Assembly: GCA_963693285.1 (NCBI GenBank)
Contig: OY848917.1
Span: 20,747,245-20,811,244, forward strand
DNA length: 64,000 bases
Source of the DNA: Xestospongia muta
Lineage: Eukaryota; Porifera; Demospongiae; Haplosclerida; Petrosiidae
Reading direction: 5' to 3'
The notes beneath the pieces are model-generated. The model did no database searches. It saw nothing but the letters and a program-made list of their open reading frames with translations, and had not been told where the DNA came from. Of the stretch, positions 22,232 through 32,429 are shown one piece after another; positions within the stretch are counted from its first letter, which is position 1; every line of letters begins with the position of its first letter. The translations under genes were made by a program, and so were the position numbers.

Positions 22232-23970
22232 CTTTCATATTTTTTCCAGTTTGGCAAGTCTCTAAAACCTCAACACCAACAGGCTCAGGCTCAGAGAACT
22301 CTACAATTACATGTATGGTAATAAAGGTAAAGTAATTTTAATTTGACACACCTTTCTTTGCTTGTCTTGGAAGTGTCATTTCTAAATCATCAGCCTCAGA
22401 CTTGGAGAACTCTACTACAACTAAACAATAAAGGTACAGTAATTTTAATTTGACACACCTTTCTTATTATTCCTGGTTTGTCTTGGAAGTGTCATTTCTA
22501 AATCGTCAGCCTCAAACTTGGAGAATTCTCCTACAATTAAACAATAAAGGTACAGTAATTTTAATTTGACACACCTTTCTTATTATTCCTGGTTTGTCTT
22601 GGAAGTGTCATTTCTAAATCATCAGCCTCAGACTAGGAGAACTCAACTACAACTAAACAATAAAGGTACAGTAATTTTAATTTGACACACCTTTCTTATT
22701 ATTCCTGGTTTGTCTTGGAAGTGTCATTTCTAAATCATCAGCCTCAGACTAGGAGAACTCTACTACAACTAAACAATAAAGGTACAGTAATTTTAATTTG
22801 ACACACCTTTCTTATTATTCCTGGTTTGTCTTGGAAGTGTCATTTCTAAATCATCAGCCTCAGACTAGGAGAACTCTACTACAACTAAACAATAAAGGTA
22901 CAGTAATTTTAATTTGACACACCTTTCTTATTATTCCTGGTTTGTCTTGGAAGTCCCATTTCTAAATCATCAGCCTCAGACTCGAAGAACTCTACTACAA
23001 CTAAACAATAAAGGTAAAGTAATTTTAATTTGACACACCTTTCTTATTATTCCTTGTTTTGTCTTGGAAGTACCATTTCTAAATCATCAGCCTCAGACTA
23101 GGAGAACTCTACTACAACTAAACAATAAAGGTACAGTAATTTTAATTTGACACACCTTTCTTATTATTCCTGGTTTGTCTTGGAAGTGTCATTTCTAAAT
23201 CATCAGCCTCAGACTAGGAGAACTCTACTACAACTAAACAATAAAGGTACAGTAATTTTAATTTGACACACCTTTCTTATTATTCCTTGTTTTGTCTTGG
23301 AAGTACCATTTCTAAATCGTCAGCCTCAGACTAGGAGAACTCTACTACAACTAAACAATAAAGGTACAGTAATTTTAATTTGACACACCTTTCTTATTAT
23401 TCCTGGTTTGTCTTGGAAGTCCCATTTCTAAATCATCAGCCTCAGACTCGAAGAACTCTACTACAACTAAACAATAAAGGTACAGTAATTTTAATTTGAC
23501 ACACCTTTCTTATTATTCCTTGTTTTGTCTTGGAAGTACCATTTCTAAATCATCAGCCTCAGACTCGGAGAACTCTACTACAACTAAACAATAAAGGTAC
23601 AGTAATTTTAATTTGACACACCTTTCTTATTATTCCTGGTTTGTCTTGGAAGTGTCATTTCTAAATCATCAGCCTCAGACTTGGAGAACTCTACTACAAC
23701 TAAACAATAAAGGTACAGTAATTTTAATTTGACACACCTTTCTTATTATTCCTGGTTTGTCTTGGAAGTACCATTTCTAAATTGTCAGCCTCAGACTAGG
23801 AGAACTCTACTACAACTAAACAATAAAGGTACAGTAATTTTAATTTGACACACCTTTCTTATTATTCCTGGTTTGTCTTGGAAGTACCATTTCTAAATTG
23901 TCAGCCTCAGACTTGGAGAACTCTACTACAACTAAACAATAAAGGTACAGTAATTTTAATTTGACACACC
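22232..23970 (-). repeat. 116-bp exon-intron tandem array (14 units plus one divergent)
   Basis: Seen: ttgacacacc recurs at 22,344, 22,451, 22,567, 22,683, 22,799, 22,915, 23,031, 23,148, 23,264, 23,381, 23,497, 23,614, 23,730, 23,846 and 23,962, a period of 116-117 bp (first interval 107). On the minus strand each full unit has a 38-nt GT-AG segment (gtgtgtcaaa...tgtttag) and a 78-nt segment whose reading begins VVEFSESEADDLEM and ends TRNNKK. The exon is symmetric (1-1 phase), so any number could be spliced in frame. A divergent last copy at 22,232-22,300 (EFSEPEPVGVEVLETCQTGK) leads into the protease exon in phase. Seven of the 14 units carry TAG in place of the Glu/Lys codon of SxSEADD, and three have one extra base that puts TAA in frame. 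Confidence 0.85.
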
Positions 23971-25710
23971 TTTCTTATTATTCCTTCCACTTCTCTTTGT
24001 TTGGGACTGTTCTCTTTTGGCTTTTGCCTTATCCTCTCTAACTCTTTTCCACTCATCCTTTTGTAGAGCTTCCATTTCTTTCTGTCTCTGTCGTTCCCAC
24101 AGAAATTGAAGATGATGACAGCTGGTAAGAACCTGCAGATTTTGTAGTGGCTTTACTTGGCGGTAAAAATGCAGGAACTAAAAAATTGCTGACAGTTGAT
24201 GCAGATCGAGTTGGTAATGAACCTTCTCAAAAGATCTCTCGTGGAAGTCTGGGTCAGACAACGACCTTTCCAAGATCATAGATCTATCTGAACTAAGAAA
24301 CGTTTCATTGCTGAGGAGCTCATGATCATCCATTGACCAACATGGAGTACTAGTAACAGCTTGACAATGGGACTTTGAAGGTCCAAGAGCAGGGCTATAT
24401 AATGGAATATAAGCTAGGCCTGTTTTTCGAGCAAGAGCTTCAGGTTTGAATAGAGCAAAATCTTCATTATCATTTGGCTCCAACACATGTGCTTTAGTAA
24501 CTGACCGATCAAGTGGGTACACTCCGGTGACTCTAAAACTTGATACAATGTTTTCTATTGAAAAAGCTTTCAACCAAGCCTGAGAGAAAAGTCGACAAAA
24601 GTCGTACTGAGATACTGTCTTCCCAGGGTTTTTAGCAATGAATTGGTGACAAATCTGTCTCCATGATACTTTTAATGGTGCAAAGCATCTTCTGTCCAGT
24701 GGCTGCATCACATGTGTTGTATGAGGTGGGAGGGTGAAAATGATAACTTGATTTTGGGCAGCCATGTTGATAGTATCAGGACAATAATAAGTAGAGTGCC
24801 CATCCAGTAGTAGAATTACTGTACCTTTATTGTTTAATTGTAGTAGAGTTCTCCATGTATGAGGCTGATGATTTAGAAATGGCACTTCCAAGACAAAACA
24901 GCAATACAAACTTGTGGGGCATATAGTAGGAAATGCTTTGTGAACCAATGAAAAAATAAATCCATTGACATCCACCCACTGTCAGACAGGCCATAGAGCG
25001 TTGAAGGGATTTCTCCTCTAGTTAAGTCCTGACTTAAAGATTTTCTGTTAAAAATGATGAAGGGAGGTATAACGTAACCAGCTGCACACGAGCAAGCCAA
25101 AACAGTTATTTGTGCTTTAGTATTTCCAGTTATGTGGCTAGGATTTCTAGAACCAATTTTGTCCACTATCTTCAAACATTTTGGGCTAAGTGGAAGCCCA
25201 GTTTCGTCGCAGTTGAGAATGCGAGAAGGATCATCAAGTATGTCATTGGTTTCTAGAGTTTCTTCAAGCATATCAAAGTAACGATTGAGTACATCTGGAT
25301 TGGTTGCAATTGCCCTTCCATAAGATAACGGTACAACCATCTTCAGAGTTAATTTGGAATGCCTTCCCAGAAATCTCTCCCACCATCCATTTGATAGTGT
25401 TGTTTCAATTCCCTTTCCCAATTCTTTGAACTAAAGCCAGTACTTGTTTCTTGGCATGCGGGTACCCAATCTTAGCAGTTTGGATTAAAAAACTCACTAA
25501 TTCCTCTTCTTCTTCAAAACTTAAATAAGGGGTTGGACCTGATCTTGCCTTACAATCAACTTTGCCACTCACTCTATCATGGAGTGAAGATTTTGGGACT
25601 GAGAAGATTTCACAAGCTTGTCTGATTGGCATTCCCAACTCGACTTCCTTAACTGCTTTTTCCATACTCTCGCTGTTCCATCTCCTGTATCTAGTACCAC
25701 GCCGTGGCAA
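23970..25710 (-). pseudogene. pogo-like transposase (psq HTH + DDE_1 + basic coil)
   Basis: Seen: ATG at 25,710 opens MPRRGTRYRRWNSESMEKAV, then IRQACEIFSVPKSSLHDRVS (psq HTH); after a one-base frame break near 25,412 come TTLSNGWWERFLGRHSKLTL, ILNCDETGLPLSPK (first catalytic Asp), FFHWFTKHFLLYAPQV, LLLDGHSTYYCPDTI (second Asp), PPHTTHVMQPLDRRCFAPLK (third Asp) and FRVTGVYPLDRS. An 89-nt intron (24,819-24,907) restores frame between APQV and LILLLDGH. A TAG at 24,178-24,180 precedes, in frame, a basic coil FLWERQRQKEMEALQKDEWK that ends at 23,970 with a donor in the phase needed by the exon array. Known: DDD-type DDE_1 transposases with psq HTH cut and paste Tc1/pogo-like elements at TA. The polyG slip and the TAG make this copy dead unless they are assembly errors. 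Confidence 0.9.
24819..24907 (-). other. Intron inside the DDE domain made of an antisense array unit
   Basis: On the transposase strand it starts GTATTGCTG and ends GGTACAG, and its removal joins Q-V to LILLLDGH in frame. On the plus strand the same bases read gtacctttattgtttaattg, gtagtagagttctcc, gaggctgatgatttagaaat and cacttccaagacaaa, i.e. the array unit of 22.3-23.97 kb in the opposite orientation. Confidence 0.8.
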
Positions 25711-25899
25711 AGAGCAGGATTAGGTTTCATTACTCGAAGTAGATCTATCATCTATGCGCGGCTTTCACGACTCTTCTTGAAATGGGTGGGTGAGAATACA
25801 TCTTGATCTGTAAATAAAGAAAAACCAGTCAACCAGACTGAACCAGTCAACCAGGCTACAGGCTACCTTAAATTGGATGAGTTTCTATCTTCCACGTGC

Positions 25900-26297
25900 A
25901 TCCGAATACTGGTCACGTGACCCACCTGCACTCTCATATTGTGAACCTAGCTTCACACTTGTAATCGCGGTCATACAAGAAGTGCAGGGCTCGGCTTGGA
26001 TGTTTGAAAGAGGAATCATTGATGAACTAGAATCTCACGTTTCATTGCTTGTCTCCAATTCCCAGCTATTTCCCAGATAGATGTCCGAAAACTGGTTCAA
26101 CTGTACGAAAACCTCGGTATTCGTACAATGTTGATCTTCGAGCTGCAGCACTCGTATACTGTATTTTTGCAAGCTAATATTTTGTACACAATTAGTACAG
26201 GTAAGCACCTACCAGACTCTGCAGAATCAGCTTTATAGCATTCACCATGTAGTAGATATAAACGTCCGAAAATCGCTCCGTACGACTATTGGCCTGT
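25900..26297. repeat. Right terminal inverted repeat of the 6-kb transposon
   Basis: About 398 bp; counterpart of 20,241-20,607. It has an extra piece of about 28 bp (near 25,932-25,960) absent from the left end. Confidence 0.9.
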
Positions 26298-26338
26298 TAT
26301 TCTAATTGTGTAAAAATGTTTAATAATTTCATACTTAC

Positions 26339-26495
26339 CCAGATTAGGTGTATCATCTAACCTTTCAGACACTAATAGGAGATATTTAATAAAACAAGGA
26401 GCTACTAACACTATACACACTATACACAAACCTTTAAAAAGTTGCTCAGATATCCTTTCAATATCACTTTCATTTAATGGTGGATAACCAAGATC
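26339..26495 (-). pseudogene. Third copy of two terminal exons of the Roc/death-domain gene
   Basis: Seen: exon 26,432-26,495 (64 nt) encodes DLGYPPLNESDIERISEQLF and micro-exon 26,339-26,371 (33 nt) VSERLDDTPNL, both with splice signals and matching 44,034-44,097 and 43,947-43,979. The death-domain exon that should follow is absent: the large transposon starts 40 bp downstream. Confidence 0.8.
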
Positions 26496-26499
26496 CTAT

Positions 26500-28030
26500 A
26501 ATTCATTCAATATGATAGATGTTAATATGTCTTGTTAACCTAAAAACTAATTGCAGCAAGAAGGGAACTAGTTTGTGCTTATCAGGGGTAGTATTTACCA
26601 TATCTGGAGGACCTGCATAAAAATTAAAAATTAAAACACAGTAGCTAAGAAGTCATTGTAACATCAGTGATGTTTGTTCTTACATATACAGTATGTATTA
26701 GCTTGTATGCCTGACAATCTTAACTAAGCTGACTGTCAGCTATTAGTCTTCTACTGACATTGCTTCTAATTATGTAATCTTATTCTATGTTTCACTATGA
26801 TATCAGTTTCTTCCAAGATAATTATAGGATAATTTTTTTTAATTATAAATTTGTTACAATTCCAAAGTTTGATTGTACTACGTATGATATGATCATCAAT
26901 TATATCAGTGACTTAATGAGGTTATATCATATTTTACGTATGATGCGATCATCAATTATATAAGTAACCTAAGGAGGTTATATAATTAGTTTTATTAGAC
27001 TGACATACAATTATTGAATGATCATATTTCACAGTAAGAAGCTTAGCCACATCTTAGATGGAAGTAAATAGTATGGTTTGGTTACTTTTAAAATTGTAAG
27101 ACCTATAAATGGAGAATGGTATTGAATGTTAAAAGTAAGTTATTAATATTACTTAAATTAATATGTAATAATTTTTATAACTTCAATTTAGCATGTATAT
27201 ACAATTTGTTATGGAGATATAATAGAAGATCAATTCTATTACAATAATTTTCTAATATTTGAATTTTTATTCACACAACAACCTGTTGTTCTCTAAACAC
27301 CTAATTACATATAACAATGTAACTTTGATGTTAGAAACTTAATTTATATTATTATTTGCTTTCTTTTAACTAATTTTTGCAAAGGACTTTTACAAAGAAT
27401 AATACATTCTGCAGTTTATTGAAGAAGTATTAAAGTTAGGAGTCTTCATAGATTAGATGACAGACAGAGACTATAGTTCTTTTCTGAGATTAAAATTAAT
27501 AATAACATAGCTACTGTAAGATCATTTGTTATAAATCTCACCAAATTATTGTACAGATAACATATTCAGTAGAGGTCAATACTAATGACAAGGCTAAAGA
27601 CTAACTAAGAAGATTAAAAAAGCATTCCAATTTTCATAGACTCTTTGATGATTAATTATAATGTTGTCTGTCAACATTGTGTTAGTATACATCAACAATA
27701 AAGTTTGTTTGGTAATTGACCTGTGATATACTCTAACTAAACTAAAGAATAAAAGGAATAATAACATTTGTTATTACAAAAATAAAAATCAAAACAAAGA
27801 TACAACGCAAATTGTATGAGGATTGCCTTTCATTGCAGCTGTAAGTACTCAAAATATTATAATAACAATGGCATTACAATGTTAAGCTGTTAGAAGCATT
27901 GATATTGAAGGATATCATTACTGTTCTTCTAATATAGTACTAGGATACAGAATGTATTATATGATTACATAGTTAGAGTGATTTTATATTGATGCTGTAG
28001 AAAGTAATGAAAGTTAAACAAATGGGACCT
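26500..28030. other. AT-rich region without recognisable exons
   Basis: It holds a partial copy (about 26,560-26,660: caggggtagtatttacc, ctggaggacctgcataaa) of the start of the death-domain exon at 29.44-29.53 kb, and one of two blocks of a repeat of about 60 bp (26,880-26,990). Nothing else is supported. Confidence 0.5.
26880..26990. repeat. Repeat of about 60 bp, two copies, block A
   Basis: The unit tatgatatgatcatcaatta...acttaatgaggttatat occurs twice here and twice at 28,797-28,905, 1.9 kb away. Confidence 0.8.
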
Positions 28031-28796
28031 TAAATGATGTATTTCTTGAAACTCTTATTTAAACTAGCGATTGAAGCCATTCTCTTTTTCAGTGATGGAA
28101 TTAGTGAAGGACAGTTTGAGGCAGTAAGTTTTAAAATAATTTTTGATACACAGTAAAAATAGACAAAATTAATTGTTCTTTAACATCAGTGTTTAGTTAC
28201 AATGCTATGAGAAGGCAACAAAGTATTGTATTCAGGCTAATATGTAGTGTATTATACAAGACTGTGTTTGTGAATCAGAACTACCAACTGTTCTATTAAG
28301 TACAGGCTATTATAACAAAGTTTCTAGTGAATTAGCAAATTTTAAAGACAAACAATTCAATAAAAAACTACATTGAGTTAAGTAACAAGTTATAACTATG
28401 TATATCACAACAATTACTACACTGGTTGTAATTTTGGTTAAGTGCCATGTTTATAACGTTTAGCTTATGTTTTCGTTGGAATTTAATTTTCATTAAGCAT
28501 CTGACATCCAAAATTAATTAACTTTGTGATAAATAAACAGGAAGCAAACTCAACAATCATATCTAATATATAAATCTGCATAACAAAATTTATATCCAAT
28601 AACAAGTTGACTATATTGTATGTAGTGGTTCAGTACTATTATTGACTTCCTCTAATTTATTATTGTTTACTGTAGTGTGCCATATAATTTATTGTGTTTT
28701 ACTACTAGGTCAGATTAAATGAAATAGGAACCATTCAAGAAATATGGCAAAGGAGATAGTGATTACTGTTCTCTAATAATATTTCTAAATGTTCAA

Positions 28797-28905
28797 AAGT
28801 ATGACATGATCATCAATTATATAGGTGACTTAATGAGGTTATATCATATTTTAAGTATGATATGATCATCAATGATATAAGTAACTTAATGAGGTTATAT
28901 CAAAA
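28797..28905. repeat. Repeat of about 60 bp, two copies, block B
   Basis: Same unit as 26,880-26,990 (atgatcatcaattatatagg, acttaatgaggttatatca). Confidence 0.8.
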
Positions 28906-29183
28906 AATAGTTTAGTCAATGGAACAATGATCATTGAGATAATAAATGACTTTACTAGATTATTAACATATTTAAGTTATTACATCCAAGACAATTGCAG
29001 TAAAATCTATCTAGTGGTCATCTTTCAATATACACTCCTCCCTGGTACCCTCCCACTTTTAATAATATTATTATTAAAAATAAATTAATTGCAGCAAGAA
29101 GGGAAGTTACATAATAATATTTGTATTATGTAAAAAAATGTTTTAAACTATAAAGCACTAGTAGTAGATATAGGGTAGTTTAG

Positions 29184-29491
29184 TTATTGACGTCTGGGGA
29201 GACCTAGATGGTCACGTATTTCATTAGCTTTTGCTAAGTTATCAACGATCTTTCCCTCAAGAGTAGAGATCACTGTCTTCCAGGTAACAGGCGATGGCTG
29301 AGAAGTCAACCAGGTGTTGATTACCTGAATGAGTTTAAATTTATTATCTTCTGAACTCTTTTGTAAACCATTCAAAATATCATTGGAAACTCTTAAAGCC
29401 TTGCCAATGACATACCACTGGTCGCTGATATCAGCTAATAACTCGAGTAGATTGTGTTCATCAGGGGTAGCATTTAAAATATCTGGAGAAC
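29184..29491 (-). pseudogene. Solitary death-domain exon
   Basis: Seen: after an acceptor (tatgcag) the exon reads SPDILNATPDEHNLLELLAD, ISDQWYVIGKALRVSNDILN, LIQVINTWLTSQPSPVTWKT, VISTLEGKIVDNLAKANEIR and a stop at 29,184-29,186. Known: the pattern LLxxLxxxxxxWxxIGxxLxVxxxxLxxL...LxxVLxxWLxxxPxPxTWxxLxxxL is a death domain, an adaptor fold for cell-death and innate immune signalling. It is clearly related to but diverged from the exons at 38.0 and 43.2 kb. No upstream exon of the same gene is recognised, so it may be a stranded fragment. Confidence 0.75.
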
Positions 29492-29714
29492 CTGCATAAA
29501 AAATAAAAAATTAAACACAGTAGCTAGAAGTCATTTATTAGTATTTTTGTGTGACAAACAACCAATGATACAAAAGTTGTAAAGCAAGCTGTACCACTAT
29601 ATCCAATCCCTGTTAAACCAAAAGTATAGAGACAGGTATAATTGCTGACTATTATTGATGTTAAAGATAATGTGTACTTTTGTGATAATGAGCAAATTTA
29701 GTTAAATTCTAATT

Positions 29715-30170
29715 GCAGGTTGGAGTAGATTTGATTGGACCCCTTCTTAAGTCCCAATCAGGAAATCATTATCATCACTTTAGATTATTTTTCTAATTGG
29801 CCAGAGGGAGCTGCTCTACCTGATAAGAAAGCTGAAAGAGTGGCTCTTTTTTGTACTGACTTGATATACCGGTATAACTTATTGTCATAGCTGACACACT
29901 GACCTTTGAAATACAGAGAGGAGAATTCTACAGTTGCACAAAGAACCAGATAGCTGTCATCCTTTTTTTCCAAGGAGAAAATAATGATAAATTTTCCAGC
30001 CATTCAATTTCAACATCGTGAAAATAATTGTGGTCTCTTTGCATTGGGTTTTGCTACATCACTTTGTTATGGTGAAAATCCATCTGAAATAACATATACA
30101 ACATGCATTCATAATCATTTAGTTCTTGTATTGAAGCAAAAAATCATACTAATTTCCTTCCCATAGTAGA
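29715..30170 (+). pseudogene. Integrase-core scrap followed by Ulp1-like protease scrap
   Basis: Seen: about 29,718-29,860 reads LQVGVDLIGPLLKSQSGNHY and, with one frame change, YFSNWPEGAALPDKKAERVA, matching the DLiGPL...SGN and DYFSKWxEa landmarks of Ty3/Gypsy integrases. At 29,999-30,165 a separate frame reads IQFQHRENNCGLFALGFATS then LCYGENPSEITY and HNHLVLVLK, which has the Q...DCGLFAL pattern of Ulp1-like proteases (the D is N). The His/Asp part of the protease is missing. Whether they belonged to one element is unknown. Confidence 0.65.
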
Positions 30171-30811
30171 GCCAAAAAAAATCAGATGAATTGTCAAATG
30201 ACTTATAACATCTATTGTGATGGCCAGCTATCAGAGAGTGGTAGATTGATATGCTGTATATAAGTGAAACTTTAGCAAATGTCTTTTCTTCCACAAAGTC
30301 AACAACTTTATCTGAGAAACATTTGTAAATGTAATTATTATGTATAAAATTATTGTTAGTATAATCTTTTAAGGGTAATCCTATGTGCTTCATCAACTGT
30401 ATCTTTGCAATTGTAACAATCATTTTAGCAAATTGTTATCCATTGTGTGTGAATGTCAGATATCAATGATTCATTTTAAATTTTCAGCAATGGCTTCAAA
30501 TCTCTCATGACTGTTATATTATGTCTTAGCACAATAATATAGCGACCTGTTGTCTCTATTCCAGGAGCAGCACGTATAAGTCGACGAGCTGTCCCCCAGC
30601 TGCGAGAAATCTTAAAACCAGAGTTAGATAAGTTCTCGTACTAAGTTGCATACTTAACAGCTGCTGCATGATAAACTGTGCTATCTGTCTCTGACCAGAT
30701 ACGTTCCTTAATATAAGAAATGATCATTTAGCCATGCCAGTCTTATCTCTGTCACCAGTTTCAATATAATTTTATACTAAAGCCTTATTCATAACTTTTA
30801 ATAATATAATT

Positions 30812-30885
30812 ATATTACTAAACAATGTAGATATAATCATAATTATTACTAGTAATATGATTATATCTACATTATTTAGAATTAT
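30812..30885. repeat. Inverted repeat with arms of about 25 bp
   Basis: AATGTAGATATAATCAT is followed after a 16-nt spacer by ATGATTATATCTACATT, with further near-matching bases outside (CTAAA facing TTTAG). AT-rich foldback. Confidence 0.8.
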
Positions 30886-30918
30886 TATAGTTCTTCCAGA
30901 AATTTGTCAGACGCACTT

Positions 30919-30940
30919 CATTACTTAGTACTAAGTAATG
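30919..30940. repeat. Perfect 22-bp palindrome
   Basis: CATTACTTAGT followed directly by ACTAAGTAATG, without a spacer. Confidence 0.9.
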
Positions 30941-31270
30941 TAGTCCTCTGCCACATTACAGAAAGTATAATGATTGTTAAAATTTTTAGAGCAATATTAA
31001 TATTCATGTCAGATGATTTGTTAGTTTAGAGAATGTCTGGCCTCAAGACTAAGGTGTTACTTAGATTCACCGATAAACTGAAACATGCTTAGTACAGTGT
31101 TATGATTTCATGTGTTTCTGTAAAAGAAGCCTCCTTATGACTAAATATTACAAGGAATGACAATCTCTGCAGAATCAAGCCCGTCCCCCAACATAGTCTC
31201 AAGGTAGTCATATGTAACAATAAGTCAGGAATTTGTCTCACAAGCCAGACCCAACCCCTAACAGAATTGT

Positions 31271-31407
31271 TGTCATAATACATTTGTTCCGCTCCTAAAT
31301 TTTTCCCTCGGAACATATTACACTAGTGAAGAATGTCCCAGGGATATTTGCACTAGTGTAATATGTCCCAGGGGACAAATTTAGAGGGAAACAAATGTAC
31401 TATGACA
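31271..31407. mobile_element. 137-bp foldback element
   Basis: The whole segment folds on itself: outer arms TGTCATAATACATTTGTT and AACAAATGTACTATGACA, then aaatttttccctc facing gacaaatttagaggga, then an inner pair with GAACATATTACACTAGTG facing CACTAGTGTAATATGTCC. No coding frame. It is a small palindromic MITE or foldback transposon. Confidence 0.8.
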
Positions 31408-32149
31408 CCAGGATTGAAAATATCCACATACTTTCTTATACTAGGATTCACAATATATATAACGTATGTGTTCATTACACTGTAATAATAGGAAAGTGGC
31501 TAAAATTAATAGTTTTCAATGTTGTATAATGAAATAATGGGGCTATTACAGTGATCATTAAATAGTTAAATCAACACAACAATGCTTCATCTTCACTAAT
31601 AAGCTGAATTACTGGACAGTATGACCTTGTACAAGTTCTAAAGCACCCAATGTATGAGTACCTTGGTGACATTTTCTCTAGATTTAACATAAAAGACTTA
31701 GTTTAATGAAATTGGCCTATCCCCTTGTACTTTTATTCAATGTTTTAAATGTTTTTAATATTTGACTATTAATGTTGCCATAAGAAACCAGAATTCCAAA
31801 AAAGTATTTTAACAGATTTTTCAGTACAAAGGGAACAATTCAAGCAACATTATATTGGCTTATTTCAACATTTATAATGTATTGTACAGCTTTGATAGAA
31901 CCAGCTATTAGGTCCTGGTGAATATGACATTGAGACTGGGGCTGCATTGAAAGAAGTGTTAAAATGAAGTGTACAGAACCAAACTGGCTACATTCATTTG
32001 AGAGTGACTCAGTTATTGGCCATTTCTCATATGTTATATAGAGAACAATTGGAACAGAAGAGACAACTGGTAAGTAATACATGAAAGAGATATCATTTAA
32101 GAGAAGCTACTAAATTCTTGTTCAAGTACTATACAACCACAGGTATATC

Positions 32150-32425
32150 ATCAGCAGAATTATTGATTTAGAACAACAAGAAATAATTAAGAAGGCTGAA
32201 GGATCAACTCCCTGTGTCTCCCACTTAATTGTTATTCCAAAGAAAATGGTGCTGTTAGACTCAGTGTTGTCATGAGAATGGCTAAGCTATTTATTGTGAA
32301 AGACATCCCAGTCCAACAGTTGATGATTTGATTTATACATTAAATAGAACCACAGTATTATAAAAGCTTGACTTGTGAGTTGGATATCACCAATTAGTAT
32401 TATCACAAGAATGCCGTTATGTAGC
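32150..32425 (+). pseudogene. Gypsy-type reverse transcriptase fragment (copy 1)
   Basis: Across several frames: KKAEGSTPCVSHLIVIPKK, the GAVRL-like region, a VDDLIYTLN-like region and a ...GYHQLVLS-like region, the usual start of a Ty3/Gypsy RT. About 180 bp are nearly identical to 52,112-52,290, including the same small deletions. Truncated on both sides. Confidence 0.75.
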
Positions 32426-32429
32426 ACAC

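Larger units (their letters stand above)
20241..26297 (-). mobile_element. Complete 6.06-kb pogo-like DNA transposon with long TIRs
   Basis: Seen: inverted ends ACAGACCAATAGTCGTACGG (left, + strand) and ACAGGCCAATAGTCGTACGG (right, minus strand), extending inwards as repeats of about 367 and 398 bp, flanked by TA at 20,239-20,240 and 26,298-26,299. Between them a minus-strand gene encodes a psq HTH, DDE transposase, coil, tandem exon array, Ulp1-like protease and PHD finger. Known: pogo/Tigger elements duplicate TA and start with CAG-like ends, but usually have TIRs of only tens of bases. On the left it abuts the 5' flank of the AATF copy; on the right it abuts the duplicated terminal exons of the Roc gene (26,339-26,495), whose death-domain exon is missing. 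Small lesions in the gene make this copy non-autonomous. Confidence 0.9.
30171..31270. other. Gene-free stretch with two palindromes
   Basis: Open frames here show no family motif. Two palindromes are listed separately. A short open piece at 30,549-30,640 (GAARISRRAVPQLREILKPE) is unexplained. Confidence 0.4.

Noticed and set aside
22340..23970. CRISPR-like array
   Set aside because: The repeats are 116 bp, the whole unit including the would-be spacer is conserved, no cas genes exist and the DNA is animal; it is an exon-intron tandem array.
24873..24975. Start of the 265-codon transposase frame at 24,975 as a real start
   Set aside because: The first codons are a shifted reading of the preceding exon and the intron; the true DDE reading joins 24,908 to 24,818 by splicing.
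29785..30003. 72-codon minus-strand frame
   Set aside because: Antisense to the integrase scrap; no motif of its own.
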